DNA of 64,000 bases from Chloroflexi bacterium GWB2_54_36 (GTDB taxonomy: Bacteria > Chloroflexota > Anaerolineae > Anaerolineales > Anaerolineaceae), in the NCBI GenBank assembly GCA_001796355.1, contig MGMG01000088.1:1-64000 (forward strand), read 5' to 3'. Numbering within the stretch: position 1 is the first letter of the stretch; every line of letters starts with the position of its first letter. The position numbers and the translations under genes are program-made. Below, piece after piece: positions 26,155-34,773 of this stretch. The notes under the pieces are model-generated. The model searched no databases and had not been told where the DNA came from. It saw only the letters and a program-made list of their open reading frames with translations.

Positions 26155-27558
26155 TTAGCCGGGAAGTGAAACTCGGCGGAGGTGCGCCGGTAAAATTCCT
26201 TCCATGGCCCGGTATTTGGCAACTGTGCGGCGAGCAACATCATATCCTTGCTTGGATAACATTACCACCAATTGAGAATCGCTTAAGGGGTTGCGTTCGA
26301 CCTCAATCAGTTCGCGCAGCGCAGTCCGCACATTCAAACTCCGGTCAAAGAAGGATGCCAAAGGAATGATGCGCTTATTGGGTAATTGTACTGTTTTATT
26401 CGAAACTGCGCGTGAAATTGTGCTCTCGTGTACATCCAATTCTACGGATATCTGCGCCCGGGTGAGCGGTTTGATATATCGATCGCCATGCATCACATAG
26501 TCGCGCTGAAAAACGACCACGTTGTGCATCAAGCGCTGCATAGTGTGATTGCGTTGCTGGAGGCATTTGACGAATAACGCCGCCCGATCCAGTTCGGATT
26601 TCATGCCTTCTTTGGCTTCTTCACTCGCCTGGCGGGTTGCCTGGCGGAAAAGCTGGTTGATGCGCAGCGTTCCGCGAATCGGCATAATAATCTCGACCAC
26701 CAGTGGGTTATCGGGGATGTCATTCAAGTAACTGATGATGATGTCCGGATAATAGTAGGTTTGTCCGCCACCGGAAGAAGGCTGCCGGACGTCACCCCAG
26801 TGCGCCCGCCCTGGGAACGGGTTCAGGTTTTCAGTGATGAACTTGACCGCTTCTTGAATTTGCGCTAAGGTGGTTTTCAACATCCGCGCCAGTTCGGGAT
26901 ACTGATGGCGGCTGAGCAGGTCCATGCCTTCCCGGACAATGGCGCCCGACAAGGCCGGTACATAGCGTGTTTCACTAAGCACATCAAGCTGCACCAGAAG
27001 TGCTTCCTGCGGCGTGTAAGAACCAACGCCCAACGGGTCAGCCCGCTGGATGACTTTTTTAATTTGTTCGACCTGAGACGGGAGGACGTGGAAATAGCGC
27101 GCCACATCGTTCAGCGGGACTGTCAAGAAGCCGTCTTCGTCCAGGTGCGTTAACAGGTAAGCCGCAATTTTTCGGTCATCCGCTTCCAGATCCGACACGA
27201 TTTGCCGCAGGACATAGGTCGGCAGATCTTCGACGGCTGGGGAAAGCGGTTCGTCGGGAATATTTTCTGCACTGCCGGAGCTGGAGGGATAAAAATCCTC
27301 GCGTGGAGAGACAAACACAACCGGTTCGTCCCCTGCCTGTGTACTTGGCCGGCTGCATACCGGGCACATTCCCCCGTTTGGCATGACCCGGTGGCATGTC
27401 GGACAGCGATGCTCTTCCACCAACTCCAATGCCGGATTGGTAAGTTCTTTCTGAATTTGTTCATAAAGCTCGTCCACCGTCTGGTTGAGCAGGGTCATCG
27501 TCTGCGCCAGGTGAGCAGTGGTTACCGGTCGGATTTGGGGGTGCTGGAGTTGAAACAT
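26155..27558 (-). CDS. rpoN: RNA polymerase sigma-54 factor with zinc-ribbon insertion
   Basis: 467 residues. Region I is the helical activator-contact segment (HLAQTMTLLNQTVDELYEQI). The core-binding domain runs through DLPTYVLRQIVSDLEADDRKIAAYLL, then a helix-turn-helix region (LTRAQISVELDVHESTISRAVSNK), and near the end is the RpoN box ARRTVAKYRAMEGILPA, which reads the -24 element. Unusually, a four-cysteine ribbon (Cys52, Cys55, Cys65, Cys68) lies between region I and the core-binding domain. A consensus sigma-54 promoter is upstream, so the gene may drive its own operon with the kinase and activator. Confidence 0.93.
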   Translation of the reverse strand: MFQLQHPQIRPVTTAHLAQTMTLLNQTVDELYEQIQKELTNPALELVEEHRCPTCHRVMPNGGMCPVCSRPSTQAGDEPVVFVSPREDFYPSSSGSAENIPDEPLSPAVEDLPTYVLRQIVSDLEADDRKIAAYLLTHLDEDGFLTVPLNDVARYFHVLPSQVEQIKKVIQRADPLGVGSYTPQEALLVQLDVLSETRYVPALSGAIVREGMDLLSRHQYPELARMLKTTLAQIQEAVKFITENLNPFPGRAHWGDVRQPSSGGGQTYYYPDIIISYLNDIPDNPLVVEIIMPIRGTLRINQLFRQATRQASEEAKEGMKSELDRAALFVKCLQQRNHTMQRLMHNVVVFQRDYVMHGDRYIKPLTRAQISVELDVHESTISRAVSNKTVQLPNKRIIPLASFFDRSLNVRTALRELIEVERNPLSDSQLVVMLSKQGYDVARRTVAKYRAMEGILPAHLRRVSLPG

Positions 27559-27606
27559 GGCATTTCCCTATTTTCAGGTTGCAGTATACAAGATTACCGA
27601 ATAAGA

Positions 27607-27622
27607 TGCAAGTTATGTGCCA
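27607..27622 (-). promoter_or_regulatory. Sigma-54 (-24/-12) promoter upstream of rpoN
   Basis: Read on the minus strand: TGGCAC-ATAAC-TTGCA, again a full consensus match, about 50 bases before the rpoN start. It shares GGCACnTnACTTGCATC with the effector promoter at 22990-23005. Confidence 0.88.
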
Positions 27623-27671
27623 GGTCAATCTGACCGTCTTCGTGGTAGAATTTTGACCAAAAAGGTAACCC

Positions 27672-28562
27672 ATGAAGCGTTCTCTACGTGCCATCCTCGC
27701 AATCGCAGCCGTAGGCATTCTGGTTGTCAGCATAATCTGGTGGGCGACGGACAAGGCAGCCACCCCTGCTGGTTTTGACGGTGACCGCGCTTACCTGGAT
27801 GTAAAAGCCCAGGTCGAGTTGGGTGCGCGCACTCCGGGCAGCCCGGCCCATCAGGCCGCCATCGAGTACTTTTCCGCTGAGTTGGAAAAGGCTGGCTGGG
27901 ATGTTGCGCTGCAGGAAACGAATTACGGCGGGCATCCGGTCAAAAACGTGATTGCCAAACGCGGCAGCGGCCGCTGGCTGATCCTGGGAGCCCATTTTGA
28001 TTCCCGCCTCGCTGCCGATCAGGATCTTAACCCCGCCAACCATGCAACCCCCGTACCGGCCGCCAATGACGGCGCTTCCGGGGCTGCGGTACTGCTCGAA
28101 CTGGCGCGCAGTCTACCCGCAAACCTTAATCAGGAAATATGGCTGACATTTTTCGATGTAGAGGATCAAGGTGACCTACCCGGCTGGGATTGGATCCTAG
28201 GTTCTTCTGCGTTGGCAGAAAGCCTGCCAGAGACAAAATTACCCGAAGCGGTTATCATTGTAGATATGATCGGCGATGCCGATTTGAATATTTATATGGA
28301 GCGAAATTCCGATGGTGATTTAACCCGTGAAATTTGGAATACGGCTGCAGAATTAGGCTATGCGAATTTTTTCGTTCCTGAATATAAATTCGCAATGCTC
28401 GATGACCACACCCCTTTTCTGCGGCGCGGCATTCGTGCGGTGGATTTGATCGATTTTGACTACCCGTACTGGCACACAACCCAGGACACGCTCGATAAAG
28501 TCTCCGCTGAAAGCCTGAATATTGTCGGCGACACCCTCTATCAGTGGATTACAACCCGCTGA
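27672..28562 (+). CDS. M28-family metalloenzyme, glutaminyl cyclase-like
   Basis: 296 residues with an N-terminal membrane anchor or signal (AILAIAAVGILVVSIIWW), so the catalytic part is extracytoplasmic. Zinc-ligand strings of the M28 fold are visible: LGAHFDSRL, AANDGASGAAVLLELA, FFDVEDQGD and DHTPFLRRGIRAVDLIDFDYPYWHT. The last string is closest to glutaminyl-peptide cyclotransferase-like members, which convert N-terminal Gln to pyroglutamate; an aminopeptidase role is also possible. It is divergent from rpoN, with about 110 bases shared as upstream region. Confidence 0.8.
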   Translation: MKRSLRAILAIAAVGILVVSIIWWATDKAATPAGFDGDRAYLDVKAQVELGARTPGSPAHQAAIEYFSAELEKAGWDVALQETNYGGHPVKNVIAKRGSGRWLILGAHFDSRLAADQDLNPANHATPVPAANDGASGAAVLLELARSLPANLNQEIWLTFFDVEDQGDLPGWDWILGSSALAESLPETKLPEAVIIVDMIGDADLNIYMERNSDGDLTREIWNTAAELGYANFFVPEYKFAMLDDHTPFLRRGIRAVDLIDFDYPYWHTTQDTLDKVSAESLNIVGDTLYQWITTR

Positions 28563-28651
28563 CCGCAGGGAAACTCACCTGACAATCCCCTGAATTGACG
28601 GGGAAACCGTTTCACAATTTACATAAAGTTTTACATGGGAATTCGAACGCC

Positions 28652-29998
28652 ATGGCTAAGAAATCAACTGAATCAACGACTCCGCCGCGCGAACGCGCCT
28701 TTCTGGTGGGCGTGGAGCTGCGCGGAGAGCCTGCTCTCATGACGCTGGATGACTCACTGGCAGAACTGGCGCTGCTTGCGGAAACTGCTGAACTGGATAT
28801 CGTCGGCGAAACCTCTCAGAAGCTTGATAAACCCAACCCGGAGACCTATATTGGCTCGGGAAAGGTGGAAGAGCTAAAAATCCTGGTCGAAGAAACCCTG
28901 GCAGACCTGGTTATCTTTGATTCCGAACTTTCACCGCGCCACCAGCGGGAATTGGAAGAAAAATTCGGCGACCAGGTGCGCATTCTTGACCGTACCGCGC
29001 TGATTCTCGACATTTTTGCCCGGCATGCAGATACCCGCGAAGGGATCCTGCAGGTCGAGTTGGCGTACTACGAGTACCGGTTGCCGCGTCTGACGCGCGC
29101 CTGGACGCACCTGGCGCGCCAGGCAGGCGGTGGCGGGGGTCGCACCGGTTCCACTGGTGGGGTCGGCTTACGCGGCCCCGGTGAGACTCAGTTGGAGGTG
29201 GATCGTCGGGAGATTCATAAACGGATCACCCACCTGAAGGGAGAACTGGAAAAAGTCCGCGCTCACCGGCACCGCTACCGCGAGCAGCGGCGGCGCTCCA
29301 ATGTACCGACCGTCGCCCTGGTGGGCTATACCAATGCCGGAAAATCCACGCTGCTCAACAAACTGGCGCGCTCGGATGTCTATGTGGCCAACCAACTGTT
29401 TGCTACCCTCGATCCGACCACCCGCCGGGTAGAATTGCCAGCCGGACACACCGCGCTGTTCACCGACACTGTAGGCTTCATCCAAAAGCTGCCTACTATG
29501 CTGGTGGCTGCCTTCCGCGCCACGCTGGAGGAAATCAACGAAGCGGACTTGCTGCTGCACGTGCTGGATGTCACCCATCCGAACGCGCTGGAGCAATGGC
29601 AGTCGGTGCAGGAGACGCTCGTCGATATCGGTGCGCAGGATATCCCGATGGTGACTGCGCTCAACAAGATCGACCGGCTGGCGAGCCCTGAAACCATCAG
29701 CGCATCGCTATCTCAACGCACGCCCACCATCCCCATCTCAGCACTAACAGGCCAGGGCGCCGAGGATTTGTTGCGGATGATCGAGGGGCAGCTTTTCGAA
29801 AACTACACCCAGGTCACCGTGCATATCCCCTACCGGGATGGTCAGTTGATTTCCTTGTTTCATGAGCAGGGCAAAGTAGAATCGACGAAACCGGTGGAGG
29901 CCTACATCACCATCAAAGGGATGCTGCCAACCCGCATGCTCTTTCACTACAAGGATTTTATGAAACCGCCCATTGAACCGAACCAAGACACGTTTTAA
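28652..29998 (+). CDS. hflX: GTPase HflX, ribosome-associated
   Basis: 448 residues from the ATG at 28652 (the track begins at an upstream TTG). The N-terminal HflX domain has ETYIGSGKVEELK and VIFDSELSPRHQRELE, followed by the glycine-rich linker GGGGGRTGSTGGVGLRGPGE. The GTPase domain has G1 GYTNAGKSTLLNKL, G3 DTVGFIQKLP and G4 NKID. HflX splits stalled or hibernating ribosomes under stress. A strong terminator follows directly. Confidence 0.95.
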   Translation: MAKKSTESTTPPRERAFLVGVELRGEPALMTLDDSLAELALLAETAELDIVGETSQKLDKPNPETYIGSGKVEELKILVEETLADLVIFDSELSPRHQRELEEKFGDQVRILDRTALILDIFARHADTREGILQVELAYYEYRLPRLTRAWTHLARQAGGGGGRTGSTGGVGLRGPGETQLEVDRREIHKRITHLKGELEKVRAHRHRYREQRRRSNVPTVALVGYTNAGKSTLLNKLARSDVYVANQLFATLDPTTRRVELPAGHTALFTDTVGFIQKLPTMLVAAFRATLEEINEADLLLHVLDVTHPNALEQWQSVQETLVDIGAQDIPMVTALNKIDRLASPETISASLSQRTPTIPISALTGQGAEDLLRMIEGQLFENYTQVTVHIPYRDGQLISLFHEQGKVESTKPVEAYITIKGMLPTRMLFHYKDFMKPPIEPNQDTF

Positions 29999-30040
29999 TA
30001 CCTGTAATACGCAGCCGACGTAATCCGTTAGCCGGCTAGC

Positions 30041-30085
30041 AACATGAAAACCCCCGAAATTATTCGGGGGTTTTCATGTTTTTTG
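30041..30085. terminator. Intrinsic terminator between hflX and rpmF
   Basis: A long stem (ACATGAAAACCCCCGAA with its complement) around ATTA, followed by TTTTTT on the plus strand. The A-rich stem base may also serve the minus strand for rpmF. Confidence 0.88.
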
Positions 30086-30100
30086 ATGAATATCAAAAAA

Positions 30101-30298
30101 TTACGACTTCTTTTCTTCAGTGCCCATTGCCACAATTTCACGGCCCTGGTAGTAGCCGCATTTGGGGCAAACGGTATGGGAAAGCCGCATTTCGCCGCAA
30201 TTGCTGCATTGCACCAGGTTAGTGGCGGTCAGAGCGTCTTGTGAGCGCCGGCGATCGCGGCGGCCCTTCGAATGTTTCCGTTTTGGATGTGGAACCAT
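30101..30298 (-). CDS. rpmF: 50S ribosomal protein L32
   Basis: 65 residues. Typical basic start VPHPKRKHSKGRRDRRRSQDAL followed by a zinc ribbon with CSNCG and CPKCG. AGGAG precedes the ATG and a consensus vegetative promoter lies 50-80 bases upstream. Confidence 0.96.
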   Translation of the reverse strand: MVPHPKRKHSKGRRDRRRSQDALTATNLVQCSNCGEMRLSHTVCPKCGYYQGREIVAMGTEEKKS

Positions 30299-30346
30299 AT
30301 TTCAAACTCCTGTCACTTTCATTTCATTCTTTAGAAAAGCCGTCAA

Positions 30347-30375
30347 ATTATAAGAGGGTGCCCCTTTTATGTCAA
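30347..30375 (-). promoter_or_regulatory. Consensus sigma-70-type promoter of rpmF
   Basis: On the minus strand, TTGACA (30375-30370) and TATAAT (30352-30347) are separated by exactly 17 bases. Confidence 0.88.
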
Positions 30376-30411
30376 GCCAATCACCGGAATTGGAATAACT
30401 TTTTTACCTGA

Positions 30412-31569
30412 TCAGCAAGTCACAGTTTTTAAGATATCCTCCAGGCAATCTACAAGCTGTTGAATATTTTCCTTCTCCATTGTCAAAGCGGGATCGAAGC
30501 GCAGGATGTTCCCCGCAGGATAATAACCTACCAGGAATCTATTCTTATATAATTCCTGGAACGCAGTTACCGCCGAAAAATTTTCATGCGGCTGGAACTC
30601 CACTGCGAGTAACATTCCCCTCCCACGCGCTTCTTTTACAATGGGATACTGGGAGGTCATTTTTATTAAACTTTCTAAAAAGAATTGACTAACCTCCGCT
30701 CCTCTCTCGATCAGACTTTCTTCCCGCATAATTGTGATTACTTCTTTTGCAACCGCACAACCCAGGGGATCGTTTTGGTGTGACTGAGCGTAATGCAAAT
30801 TACTCTTCTCGATTCTTTCTGCAACCTCACTTTTGATCGCAATGGCGCTTACCGGGTAACCATTGCCCAGGCCTTTTCCGATAGAAACAATATCAGGTTG
30901 GATATCGTAATATTGAAAGCCAAACCACTTGCCAGTTCTACCCATACCAGTGGTGACTTCATTGACTGCCACCAACCCCCCGGATTGCCTGATTCGATTG
31001 ACAATATTTTGCACCAGCGACTTCGGCGGAAATTTTACAAACGCAGAACCACTTCCACCCGGTTCAAACACGAAACCTCCAATCTGGTCGAATGGAATTT
31101 CATCGAGTTTGCGCGTGGACGCTGGATTTTCCTGTGTGCTCCAATCAAACTGGTACCATTCTTCAGGGTTTTTGTTTCCGGCCGAACCGTATGCAGCTAG
31201 ATAAGAATTCGATAGTGTGAGAAGCAATTTTCTTCCCGTGACTCGTCTGATCATCTGCGCGCCAAATTCAACCGCTTCCGACCCTGAACTCAGGAAAACA
31301 CATTTCCCTTCCAATCCGACAATATCAAGCACTTCTACGGCAGCTTCGTCAACTTTTCGATTCGGATAGCGCGTCCCAAGATGCATGATGTCGCGGACCT
31401 GATTTTCAATCACCTGAGTAATACGGGGATGATTGTGCCCAAGCGCTGTGCACCAGATACCGGATTCGAAGTCGATATACCTCTTCCCTAGATCATCATA
31501 GAGATAGCAGTTTTCGCCGCGCACAAAGTTATTCCGAATGATTTCATGACATTTCAAAATGTGATCCAT
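30412..31569 (-). CDS. Class III PLP aminotransferase
   Basis: 385 residues. The fold and cofactor strings of the ornithine/acetylornithine/GABA aminotransferase group are present: FESGIWCTALGHNHPRI, LSSGSEAVEFGAQMIRR, VNEVTTGMGRTGKWFGFQ and the PLP lysine in SIGKGLGNGYPVSAI. The substrate cannot be assigned. The gene is visibly more AT-rich than the flanking genes and uses codons such as ATA and AAT more freely, which suggests later acquisition. Transcribed alone after rpmF's promoter region, followed upstream by a long gene-free stretch. Confidence 0.85.
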   Translation of the reverse strand: MDHILKCHEIIRNNFVRGENCYLYDDLGKRYIDFESGIWCTALGHNHPRITQVIENQVRDIMHLGTRYPNRKVDEAAVEVLDIVGLEGKCVFLSSGSEAVEFGAQMIRRVTGRKLLLTLSNSYLAAYGSAGNKNPEEWYQFDWSTQENPASTRKLDEIPFDQIGGFVFEPGGSGSAFVKFPPKSLVQNIVNRIRQSGGLVAVNEVTTGMGRTGKWFGFQYYDIQPDIVSIGKGLGNGYPVSAIAIKSEVAERIEKSNLHYAQSHQNDPLGCAVAKEVITIMREESLIERGAEVSQFFLESLIKMTSQYPIVKEARGRGMLLAVEFQPHENFSAVTAFQELYKNRFLVGYYPAGNILRFDPALTMEKENIQQLVDCLEDILKTVTC

Positions 31570-32035
31570 ATTGCACCTTTTTTATTCAAATCTTTAGCCA
31601 GAAGATAAGAGAGTCCATCAAAATCGCTGTGTCATTTTTTAACACTCTGTCCTGATCGATAAATTGTGCCTCCCTGAAATGATAGTCTTGTGCTGCCCGA
31701 AGAAGAGAAGTTTGTCAGATTATGCGAACGCTGCTGATGCTGACCTGGGGCAAGGAAAAAAGCGAGGTTAAACGAATAACACCCGCTTCTTGACGCCTGG
31801 AAAACAGACGCATCGAATGATAGCGACATTTTAGGCTAGTGTCAAACGAATTTTCCATTTTTGGCGGAAAGAATCACCAACCTTGATCGCGCCGGTCTCC
31901 GCCCGCAGGGCGCTTTGTGAGCGACCGCGCGCGCAGGCTGACCGAAGGTCCCACCTTTGCGGATCGCGCTTCTCCTCCTAGGGAACGACCCCTGTGTCGT
32001 TCCGTAACTTATCATTTGCATAACTGTATTTACCA
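31570..32035. other. 466-base gap with one hairpin, no gene seen
   Basis: No ORF with coding character is seen. A perfect 8-bp hairpin (GGAACGAC, loop CCCTGT, GTCGTTCC) lies at 31982-32003, just downstream of the RQC-minor-like gene on the minus strand, but without a U tract. The segment 31880-31970 is GC-rich, in contrast to its AT-rich surroundings, and may be a relic of another element. Confidence 0.5.
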
Positions 32036-32614
32036 TCAACTTATTGATAAATGTGTGATGACCTGTCGAATTCTTTCCTTTACTTTCTTGTATTCAATCA
32101 AATACCAGTCCTCCAGCACCGGAATATACTTTGGATCTCCCCGTTTTTCAATCTTATCCAGCAAGTGCCAGATCAGGTCCCGATTTCTGTCTTTCAAAAA
32201 ACTCATATCGTATGGCCGTTGGCCATTTTCCAGGAGTTGGTCAAAACCTTCGAGCAACTCATCAGAAATCGTTTCTTTTTCGATTTCCCAACCGGCACCT
32301 GTATAGGTCAATAAGGGCAAGCGATAATCATACTCAATTCGCAAATAGCCGTTAATAATTACCCAATCGATTCTTGCCAGGACGTCTTCATCAGATAAGT
32401 CGCGATAGTAACCGTATACGGGGCAATGATTGAGTTCGCGTTCCAGCACCTCTTTTGCCTTAGAGCCTTTCATGACTTTTACCAACAGACTCCGGCCGCC
32501 CTGCGCAATCATTTCATCTGCGCCTCTTAAGATCGCCTTTATCTCTCCTGATGGTAGTTTCTGTATATTCCTGGGATCGAGATGGTATTTAACCCGCTGT
32601 ACTTTGCGACTCAT
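32036..32614 (-). CDS. RQC-minor-like winged-helix protein
   Basis: 192 residues. The segment ILRGADEMIAQGGRSLLVKVMKGSKAKEV...CPVYGYYRDLSDEDVLARIDWVIINGYLRIEYDYRLPLLTYT matches my memory of the RQC-minor group, a RecQ C-terminal-like winged helix that binds nucleic acid without a helicase. The C-terminal part is helical and charged (DLIWHLLDKIEKRGD). Like the neighbouring aminotransferase it is AT-richer than the rest of the window. No operon partner. The role is unknown, perhaps DNA repair or RNA quality control. Confidence 0.6.
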   Translation of the reverse strand: MSRKVQRVKYHLDPRNIQKLPSGEIKAILRGADEMIAQGGRSLLVKVMKGSKAKEVLERELNHCPVYGYYRDLSDEDVLARIDWVIINGYLRIEYDYRLPLLTYTGAGWEIEKETISDELLEGFDQLLENGQRPYDMSFLKDRNRDLIWHLLDKIEKRGDPKYIPVLEDWYLIEYKKVKERIRQVITHLSIS

Positions 32615-32757
32615 CTTTCACCGGCCCGAATGGTTTACAAATTAACTCTGCGCGCAACGGAACAATGCAAATTGTGTTGGTCATCCTGATACCTAACTAT
32701 CTTAATTGTAAATATATATCAGGACAACACATACTTGTCACCTGGCGCTTGACACGG

Positions 32758-33615
32758 TTACCCTACCGCCAGCGCCATACCTGCCACCGTCAGCAGCGCG
32801 CCCAGCACCTGCCGCCCCCTCACTTTCTCCCCCAGTACCGCACCTGACAGCGCCAGCACAAACAACGGCGAGGTATCCGCCAGCGTCTTGACCACTGCCG
32901 GGCTGCCCTTTTCCAGCGCAGTCAGTAGCAACAGCCATTGAGCAATCACAAACAGCAGCCGGCCGCCGATTTTGACCGCCCGCAGCCGGCTCAACCAACC
33001 CAGCTGCGGGCGCAACACCAGGCTGGTCAGCGCCGCGATGAGCAGCGCGCGCAACAGGTAAAAACTGTACGGGTTGGTCCACTGATTGGCAATCAGCATG
33101 CGAACCGGAAACACATTGACGCCGAACAACAGTGCAGCCAGTAATGGGTATGCCAGATGCCGCGCTTTGACTTCCACCCTCTGCCCGGCTACGCCGCCGT
33201 TGGGGCTGCCGCGCGCCAGAAGGATCAACCCGCCAACCACCAGCCCAATTCCAAGGATGTTCAAAAGACTCAAGTGAAAGCCGGGAGTCAGCCAGGGTTG
33301 CAGTGCCAGCGCTGCCAGCGGCGAGAGCGCCATCACCGCGCTGGCCGTCACCGCCGGCAGCTTTTCAAAGGTCAAATAGTAAAAAATGTTGGCTGCCACA
33401 TCGATCAGCGCAGCCAGCAGGAACAACACCGCCGCCAGCCAGGAAAACTCGAAATACCAGAAGAATGGAGCGGCGGGCAGCAGCATCAGGAAGATCATGC
33501 CAAAGTTGACGCTGATCATGTCGCGCGTCGGAGCCAGCCGCATCATGCGCCGCGCCAGCAAAGCTGCAATCCCGCCCGCGCCGGCTGAAATAATTGCGAC
33601 CCAGTTCGCATCCAT
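32758..33615 (-). CDS. EamA/DMT-superfamily transporter
   Basis: 285 residues from the ATG at 33615 (MDANWVAIISAGAGG). The track start adds 34 residues read through an intergenic palindrome. About ten membrane helices in two EamA halves are visible, for example MIFLMLLPAAPFFWYFEFSWLA and LAYPLLAALLFGVNVFP, with the closing SPLFVLALSGAVLGEKVRGRQVLGALL typical of drug/metabolite exporters. The substrate is unknown. It is divergent from the L,D-transpeptidase gene. Confidence 0.85.
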   Translation of the reverse strand: MDANWVAIISAGAGGIAALLARRMMRLAPTRDMISVNFGMIFLMLLPAAPFFWYFEFSWLAAVLFLLAALIDVAANIFYYLTFEKLPAVTASAVMALSPLAALALQPWLTPGFHLSLLNILGIGLVVGGLILLARGSPNGGVAGQRVEVKARHLAYPLLAALLFGVNVFPVRMLIANQWTNPYSFYLLRALLIAALTSLVLRPQLGWLSRLRAVKIGGRLLFVIAQWLLLLTALEKGSPAVVKTLADTSPLFVLALSGAVLGEKVRGRQVLGALLTVAGMALAVG

Positions 33616-33641
33616 ACCGGATAATTGTAGGTTATTTTTTA

Positions 33642-33669
33642 GTAGGAGCGGCTCGCGAGCCGTTCCTAC
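33642..33669. repeat. Near-perfect 28-bp palindrome
   Basis: GTAGGA...CGGCTCGCGAGCCG...TCCTAC is symmetrical except for one position. It sits between the divergent transporter and transpeptidase genes and resembles short REP-like elements. Too far upstream to be a terminator for either gene. Confidence 0.55.
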
Positions 33670-33704
33670 TTTAGGGATCGCGCGTAGCTTGATAATCCCA
33701 AAAT

Positions 33705-33713
33705 TGGTATAAT
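33705..33713 (+). promoter_or_regulatory. Extended -10 promoter giving a near-leaderless transcript
   Basis: TGGTATAAT ends ten bases before the ATG of the L,D-transpeptidase gene, so transcription should begin within a few bases of the start codon. No Shine-Dalgarno is present. Confidence 0.6.
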
Positions 33714-33722
33714 GCAACCATT

Positions 33723-34757
33723 ATGGGCACAACTATCTCTCGCCGCGCCTTCCTCAAGCTGCTTTCCGCCGCCGGGGTGACCGGGCTGGGCTTTCGCCCC
33801 TTTTCCGGCGAAGACAGCAATTCAACCGCCAATGACATTGGTCGGGTGACTGTGCGTTCGGTCTCCGTGTATGCGCGCCCTTCGGACAAGAGCCAGATTC
33901 TCTTCCAGCGCTACCGCGACGAATTGGTCAACATCTACTACGAAGTTATCGCGGACGAGGGCCCGGCTTACAACCCAGTCTGGTACCGCGTCTGGGGCGG
34001 TTATATGCACCGCGCGAACGTGGTACGCTCTCAAATCAGATACAACCCGGTGGCTGAATCCATCCCGGAAACCGGTCAGCTGGGCGAGGTGACCGTCCCC
34101 TTCACCCAGGCCATGCGCTACACCGGCTCCCAAGGCTGGGAAACACTCTACCGCCTGTACAATTCCTCCGCTCACTGGGTGCACGCTGTTGAAGAAGGCC
34201 CGGACGGCGAGCCCTGGTATAAGCTGATCGACGAACTATTGGGGGTCGATTACCACGTACCGGCCAGGCATCTGCGCATGGTACAGCCCGAAGAGTTCGC
34301 TCCAATCTCGCCAGACGTCCCACAGCACAAGAAAAAGATTGAAGTCATTATCGGGCACCAAAAGATCATCTGCTATGAAGACGATGTGGCGGTATTCGAG
34401 ACCAATGTCTCGACCGGGCTGGATTATTCGCCCCCCGGCCAGTTGCCGTGGAACACCCCCAAGGGCAGCTTTAATGTGTTTTCCAAGATGCCTTCCAAGC
34501 ATATGGGAGACGGACGGCTGAGCGGTAACCCCGAGGATTATGAATTGCCCGGTGTCCCCTGGACCACCTTCTTCGAGACCAGCGGCGTGGCCTTCCACGG
34601 CACTTACTGGCATGATGACTTTGGTACCCCGCGCAGCCACGGTTGCGTCAACATGCGCTCCGAAGAGGCTAAATGGGTTTTCCGCTGGGTTACACCGATC
34701 AGCGCCCCCGAAACCGTTGAGCAGCGCGGTTACGGCACGCGCGTGATCGTCAGCTAA
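33723..34757 (+). CDS. Tat-exported L,D-transpeptidase (YkuD domain)
   Basis: 344 residues. The N-terminus has a twin-arginine signal (ISRRAFLKLLSAAGVTG). A middle region (about 30-190) contains SH3-like segments (VRSVSVYARPSDKSQIL). The C-terminal YkuD domain starts near KKKIEVIIGHQKIICYEDD and has the catalytic HGTYWHDD...SHGCVNM with the nucleophile Cys. Such enzymes crosslink peptidoglycan or attach proteins to it. Chloroflexota walls are unusual, so the natural substrate is uncertain. Start chosen because of the -10 box ten bases upstream. Confidence 0.9.
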   Translation: MGTTISRRAFLKLLSAAGVTGLGFRPFSGEDSNSTANDIGRVTVRSVSVYARPSDKSQILFQRYRDELVNIYYEVIADEGPAYNPVWYRVWGGYMHRANVVRSQIRYNPVAESIPETGQLGEVTVPFTQAMRYTGSQGWETLYRLYNSSAHWVHAVEEGPDGEPWYKLIDELLGVDYHVPARHLRMVQPEEFAPISPDVPQHKKKIEVIIGHQKIICYEDDVAVFETNVSTGLDYSPPGQLPWNTPKGSFNVFSKMPSKHMGDGRLSGNPEDYELPGVPWTTFFETSGVAFHGTYWHDDFGTPRSHGCVNMRSEEAKWVFRWVTPISAPETVEQRGYGTRVIVS

Positions 34758-34773
34758 TCACTCGCTGGCTGCC

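Noticed and set aside
31917-32306. Plus-strand ORF of 129 residues opposite the RQC-minor-like gene
   Set aside because: Shadow frame: most of it is antisense to a gene with clear family motifs, and its composition is not protein-like.
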